A stretch of DNA of 64,000 nucleotides from assembly GCF_018873765.1 (NCBI RefSeq), contig NC_057926.1, positions 55,007,378-55,071,377 on the forward strand, in the 5' to 3' direction. The position numbers and the translations under genes were made by a program. Shown one piece after another: positions 58,269 through 64,000 of the stretch. Within the stretch, counting starts at the first letter, position 1; the number at the start of each line of letters is the position of its first letter. This DNA comes from Telopea speciosissima (Eukaryota; Streptophyta; Magnoliopsida; Proteales; Proteaceae). The notes beneath the pieces were generated by a model. That model saw only the letters and a program-made list of their open reading frames with translations, ran no database searches and was not told the DNA's origin.

Positions 58269-61200
58269 TGTTGAAATAGGCTACTTATCACTTACCTGAT
58301 TGGGGTAAGCAGTCCTAATTCTATTAGGACTGTCCCCTACCCGATTGGGGAAGTACTCCTATTCATATTAGGATTTTCCCTCTTTATTCCCTCTTTTATT
58401 TTTCTCTTTTTTTATTGTTTTTCTCCCTCAGCCGAGGCCTAGTTTGGTATTCCTAGTTGTACTAGGAATCCCTAATAGGATTAGGATTGAGGTAGATTCC
58501 TATTTGTACTTGGATTCTTTATTATTCAGCTTAATATAAATACGGGGCCTGTGTGATCGATTATGATCACTCAAGCATTATATTTCGTGGCTTCTAACAT
58601 GGTATCAGAGCCACCTCTGATCTGATCTGAAGAGCAGCTCCTCCCCTCAAATTTTCTGGTTCTTCTTCTTCTCCAACTCTCTCGGCTACAGGTCTTCTTC
58701 TTCTCCACCACTCTCGGACTCTCTCTCTCATTCAGGGCAGCACTTTTGAGGTGATCCAATGAAAGTTTAGCTGCTGCCCTCAATGCCACCTCATTGAAGA
58801 TTATATAAACTTGGGTGTGATCTGAATCTGCCGCAGGTTTCCTCCAAGCCTTGGAGATCGAGCTACTACCTTTTTCAAGCTGGATTTCTGTATTTTTCTT
58901 GGAGATTGGTTCTTGCACTTGTTGATCTACACCTACATACTTTCAGATTGCAGTTTTTTGAATCCAAACTAAATCAGATTCAGACCTGCAACTTTTTTAA
59001 GCTATTCCTAATTTTTTTTTCAAATTTAGGGTTTCTTATTCCCTCATCAGAAGTTACTGGTTTTTTTACATCATTGCTGCCCAAGTTTTATACACCATGG
59101 GAGATTCAGATGTTACCACAGCCAACTCTGAAGGGGATTCTCAGTCCCGGACAGAATTCCTCCCTTATGCTGCCGCCATTAAACTAGATGGCATCAATTA
59201 TCTCATATGGGCCAGATCTCTCTCCTTGATCGTGGCTGGTAGAAACCTCACTGACACCCATCGGCACCACCAAACAACCCATCGAGGAAGGTGCTGCCCG
59301 TACTAAATGGGCTGCCAACGATGCTATGGTCATGTCCTTTGTTTTGAATTCTATGCACATCGACCTCTCTAGCCAGAGCTCCTCCTCGACATCGCTACTC
59401 GATATGGACTGTTGTCAAGGGAACCTATGGCCGATCGTGAAGTGGTGCACAGTTTATGAGATCGGAAGACCCTTCGTAACACTACTCGAAGGAGTTATCA
59501 TTCACTAAGTACTATGCTGCCCTCAAATGCTTATGGCAGCAACTGGATCATTATGCTCGATTTCAGCCTACTACTATTGTCGACATTACTGCCTATCACT
59601 CCTATGAGGACCAGTTTCGGGTGTATGATTTTTTGGCTGGCCTTAATGATGATTATGATCCTATTCGGGTGCAGGTCCTTGGTAGGGTTCCTTTCCCCTC
59701 TTTAAAGGAAACTTTTTCATATGTTCACAGTGAAGAGACTCGACAGGCTGCTATGATGGTTGCTCCTAAAGTTGAGAGATCAGCCTTACAGGCTTCTGAC
59801 TCCACCTCAACTCCTTCTTCTGAGAGTATTGCTACCGCTGCTACAGCCAAAGAGCCTGTGAAGTGTGATCATTGCCACAAACCGTATCACACTAAGGCAC
59901 AGTGTTGGAAACTACATGGGAAGCCTGCTGATTTTGAGGCCAAACGGGGTCGTGCTAAGCCTAAAAACAAAGCCAATCATACTAAAAGTGTAGCTCCAGG
60001 CCCCACTACTGATATTGGTTTCTCCCAGAAAGAACTCCAAGCTCTCCGGCGTCTATTACACACTTCCGCTGCCTCTACTACATCTGCTGCCAATACAAGT
60101 TCCTTCTTTACCCGTACAGGTATTTCCTTTGCTGGTCATTGCGCATCGGTTGTCTCCACTCCATGGATTATAGACTCCGGTGCCACTGATCATATGACAG
60201 GTTCTTCTAACCTCTTCCATTCATATTTTCCTGCTTCTGGGAAAGATAAGGTTAAAATTGCTGATGGGTCCCTCTCCTCTATCTCAGGGAAAGGATCCAT
60301 CAGATGTTCCCCTTCCCTTACTTTGTCTTCTATGCTGCATATTCCCAAGTTTACCACTAACCTTCTTCATTGTGTTTTTCAGGAACTGGACTCGGGGAAG
60401 ACGATTGGATCGGGTAAAGTGCATGGCGGATTGTACCTACTTGATGGCGACTCTACTCCTACCCAGGCATTACCTTCTAGGCTTTATCACCCGACATCTT
60501 TTTCTTCTGAATTACATAAATGGCACTCTAGACTAGGTCATCCACCTCTAGGAACCTTATCCACTTTATCTCCTGCATTAGTTAAAGAATGTAATAAGGA
60601 AGATTTTTTTTGTGAGCCTTGTGTCTTGGCCAAACAGACACGTTCAAATTATCCCATTTCTCATAATAGGTCTTCTTCCTTATTTCATGTTGTTCATACT
60701 GATGTGTAGGGTCCTAGTAGAAAAGTTTCACTTTCGGGTCATCGGTGGTATGTCACATTTATTGATTGTTTTTCTAGATTTACTTGGGTCTACCTCATGC
60801 ACACAAAAAGTGAGGTCTTTTCATGTTTTCAACATTTTCACCAGATGGTAAAAACCAGTTCAGTGCCACTCTTCGCATTTTGCGGAGTAACAATGGGACA
60901 GAGTACATGGACGGTCAGTTCCAAAATTACCTTGCTGCCCATGGGATCCTCCACCAGACCAGCTATGTTGACACTCCAGCCCAAAATTGTGTGGCTGAGA
61001 GGAAAAATCACCACCTCTGGGAGGTCGCTAGAGCACTTATGTTTGCTCGCAATGTGCCTTCCTTTTATTGGGGGGATGCTGTCCTTACTGCAGCCTATTT
61101 AATTAATAGGCTGCCTAATCGGGTTCCTCAATCCTGACCCCCCATTGAGCTCCTACTTGGCTCTTCATCCTTTGGTGTCCCCCCTAGGGTGTTTGGATGC

Positions 61201-63765
61201 GTCTGTTATGCCAGGGATACACAGTCCCCTGGTAAACTTGAACCACGTAGTCTCCGCTGCATTTTCTTAGGTTACTCTGCTACTCAAAAGGGGTACAAAT
61301 GTTATTACCCTCCATCCCGCAGGACCTTCGTCAGCATGAATGTCGTCTTTCATGAGAATGTATCCTATTATGTGTCCCCTCCTCTTCAGGGGGAGAGTGT
61401 TAGTGAAGATGTGCTGACTATAGACTCTCCACCTCCACTTCAGTCTGTTTACAATGAGCCTGATCGGCCTGCTCCTAGTTCTTTCTCCCCTAGTCCTCCC
61501 TCTGAGTCAGGGGGAGAGGTCCCTATACAGGGGGAGACCATCCCTATTCAGGGGGAGCAATCTACCCTAGTCTAGACTCTTGTCTAGAGAACTACCCTTA
61601 TCCAGACTCCTGTCCAGAGAACTATTAGTGAATTTCAGAGGAGGATTGATGACAGTGGTGTACAGACCTATGCAAGGAAGCATAAGCAGGTTCAATCAAC
61701 TGTTGCTCCAGTACCCATCCAATTGCCGAACCTGGATCCAGAACCTGCCTCTCCACCTGGTAATGTTCCTTCTCTTGATTTACCTATTGCTCTTCGCAAA
61801 GGTGTCAGGGCTTGCACTCGACATCCCATATCCCATGTTGTATCTTATGACTCCCTTTCTCCATCCTTTCGTGCTTTTGTTTCTTTTGTTTCTTTTGTTT
61901 GTATTCCTAACCATTGGCAGGAAGCTCTATCAGATGGAAAGTGGAAGGCAGCAATGAAGGAAGAAATGGAGGCCTTGAAGAAAAATAACACGTGGGAGCT
62001 TGTGGTTCTTCCACCTGGGAAGAGAACAGTTGGATGTAAGTGGGTGTTTGTAGTGAAACAGAAGATGGATGGCACTATGGATAGGTATAAGGCACGACTA
62101 GTGGCCAAGGGGTTTACTCAGACATACGGCATTGATTATCAGGAAACCTTTGCACCTGTTGCAAAGCTGAATACTGTTCGTGTGTTGTTATCTTTTGCAG
62201 TCAACCTTGGATGGGATTTACAACAGCTGGATGTAAAAAATGCTTTCCTGAATGGGGAATTGGATGAGAAGGTGTACATGGATATTCCACCGGGTTTTTC
62301 TTGTGAAAAAAACCAAGGTAAAGTGTGCAAATTGAAGCGTGCACTATATGGGCTGAAGCAATCACCTCGAGCATGCTTTGGCCGGTTCCACTAGGCAATG
62401 ATTTCTGTGGGCTATAAGCAGAGTAATGCTGATCACACACTCTTTCTAAAGCAGGTTGATGAAAAACTCACTGTTCTTATAGTCTATGTGGATGACATAG
62501 TGGATACTGGCAATGATGGTGATGAGATCAGACGGTTGAAGACCTTCCGTGGACAAGAATTTGAGATTAAAGATCTAGGGAAAAATACGATACTTTCTCG
62601 GGATTGAGGTTGCCAGATCTTCTAAGGGCATCTTTCTCTCCCAAAGAAAGTATATCCTAGACTTATTGGCTAAAACCGGGTTGTTAGGCTGTCACCCTTC
62701 AGATACTCCTATGGATCCTACTGTTCGTCTTAAAGAAAAAGAGGGTGAGCCTGTTGATAAAGGCCGGTACCAAAGGCTTGTAGGGAAGCTGATTTATCTC
62801 TCACATACTCGTCCTGACATTGCTGTCGTTGTGAGTACTGTGAGTCAGTTTATGCATGATCCCTACTCTTCTCATATGGGGGGCTGTTCTTCGTATTCTG
62901 CACTATCTGAAGTCAGCTCCTGGAAAAGGAATTCTTCTGTCTGCACATGGTCACCTACGGATTGAGGCATACATTGATGCCGATTGGGCTGGTTCTGCAG
63001 ATCGTAAGTCTATTGCTCCTTTGTAGGTGGAAATCTTGTCACTTGGCGTAGCAAAAAGCAAAATGTAATTGCTCGTTCTAGTGCTGAAGCTGAGTTTCGA
63101 GCTATGGCACAAGGTATTTGTGAGTTACTCTAGCTTAAAGGTTTGCTACAAGATCTTGGTGTTCCTATTCGTCTTCCTATGATGTTGTACTGTGACAACA
63201 AGGCTACAATCAGCATAGCACACAACCCAGTACAGCATGATCGTACCAAGCATGTTGAGGTGGATAGGCATTTCATCAAAAAGAAGTTAGAAGATGGGCT
63301 GATTTGTATTCCCTTTGTGACATCTGCTGATCAACTTGCTGATATCTTCACCAAGGGATTATCTGGAAAATTGTTTCATCCTAATCTAGTCAAGTTGGGC
63401 ATGATCGACATCTTTGCTCTAACTTAAGGGGGAGTGTTGAAATAGGCTACTTATCACTTACCCGATTGGGGTAAGCAGTCCTAATTCTATTAGGATTGTC
63501 CCCTACCCGATTGGGGAAGTACTCCTAGTCATATTAGGATTTTCCCTCTTTATTCCCTCTTTTATTTTTCTCTTTTTTTATTGTTTTTCTCCCTCAGCCG
63601 AGTCCTAGTTTGGTATTCCTAGTTGTACTAGGAATCCCTAATAGGATTAGGACTGAGGTAGATTCCTATTTGTACTTGGATTCTTTATTATTCAGCTTAA
63701 TATAAATACAGGGCCTGTGTGATCGATTATGATCACTCAAGCATTATGTTTTGTGGGTTCTAACA
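58269..63765 (+). mobile_element. Ty1/Copia LTR retrotransposon with both LTRs (fossil)
   Basis: Two 331-bp LTRs, 58269-58599 and 63435-63765, differ at about 9 positions (2.7%), suggesting an age near 1 million years at 1.3e-8 per site per year. The target duplication AAGGA lies at 58264-58268 and 63766-63770. The primer site TGGTATCAGAGCC (58600-58612) matches initiator tRNA-Met, and the polypurine tract AAGGGGGAG precedes the right LTR. Parts in order: gag from about 59098 with a CCHC knuckle near 59870; protease (DSGATDHMTG near 60175); integrase zinc region (HKWHSRLGHP near 60515) and core (60700-61130); reverse transcriptase (YKARLVAKGFTQ near 62085, LDVKNAFLNGELDE near 62228); RNase H (LYCDNKATISIAHNP near 63188). 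Integrase before reverse transcriptase is the Copia order. The coding region is broken in roughly eight to ten places, so it is not active by itself. Confidence 0.96.
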
Positions 63766-63770
63766 AAGGA

Positions 63771-64000
63771 CCTCTGTCATTAATGACAAGTCACATCATT
63801 CCCAAACCTCTGATTCTGAACTGTCATTTATGCATAGGATTATTCAGCAGTGGATGATAACCATTCTCTCTGTCTTTCTTCCCAGCAAGTGTCCATTTGT
63901 TTTGAAAATTATCTTCATTTACTATTCTGTCTATCAGACCAGTAGTCATCCTAGTACCACCACCCCCCCCTCCCCACCAAAAAAAAAAAAAGAGATCAGT
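63771..64000. other. Right window edge, unassigned
   Basis: No gene or repeat was recognised apart from C- and A-runs at the extreme end. Confidence 0.35.

Overview
The window is nuclear DNA from a flowering plant. It holds spliced genes for plant LPR-type multicopper oxidases, a plant AIP1 WD40 protein and cytosolic ribosomal protein eL33 (RPL35A). Around them lie L1-type LINEs, Ty1/Copia elements primed by initiator tRNA-Met, and many short terminal-inverted-repeat (TIR) elements. Nothing bacterial, organellar or viral was seen apart from the retroelement fossils. The species cannot be fixed from the sequence alone.

Layout. A tandem family of LPR-type multicopper oxidase units, all on the minus strand, frames the window: LPR-A (1-2404, cut by the window edge and carrying a frameshift), LPR-B (8738-9298, a remnant), LPR-C (35832-37884, intact), LPR-D (42830-45423, intact) and LPR-E (51145-53785, intact). 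Complete copies share one architecture: a 5' UTR intron, exon 1 with the signal peptide, one very long exon 2 and a 54-nt exon 3 holding the last copper ligands. Flanks are duplicated along with the genes. Between units B and C lie two single-copy housekeeping genes: AIP1 (19046-26934, minus, six exons, 609 codons) and RPL35A (29245-29935, plus, four coding exons, 112 codons).

Mobile DNA fills most of the rest. It includes an old L1 LINE at about 12950-17100 (plus), a 5'-truncated LINE at 32372-34690 (minus) and a short LINE 3' end at 10556-10819 with a 13-bp target duplication. A young non-autonomous LTR element (54606-57892, duplication GTATA) and a Copia element (58269-63765, duplication AAGGA) lie at the right. 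Older Copia fragments sit at about 9299-9935 and 50440-50735. A probable Mutator-type element with long TIRs lies at 10987-12598. Several TIR families can be tied to superfamilies by their target duplications: 9 bp (Mutator-like) at 6096-6251, 6523-6706 and 53251-53398; 8 bp (hAT-like) at 6782-7217, 12663-12934 and 47106-47376.

How the genes relate. The LPR units form a functional family, inferred to be secreted ferroxidases that act on apoplastic iron, as known for Arabidopsis LPR1. AIP1 (actin turnover) and RPL35A (translation) are unrelated neighbours. The most unusual signal is a short core, close to GGGTAAGGCGGTCATT, that recurs inside many otherwise dissimilar inverted-repeat elements. 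A second one is the visible birth-and-decay series of the LPR array.
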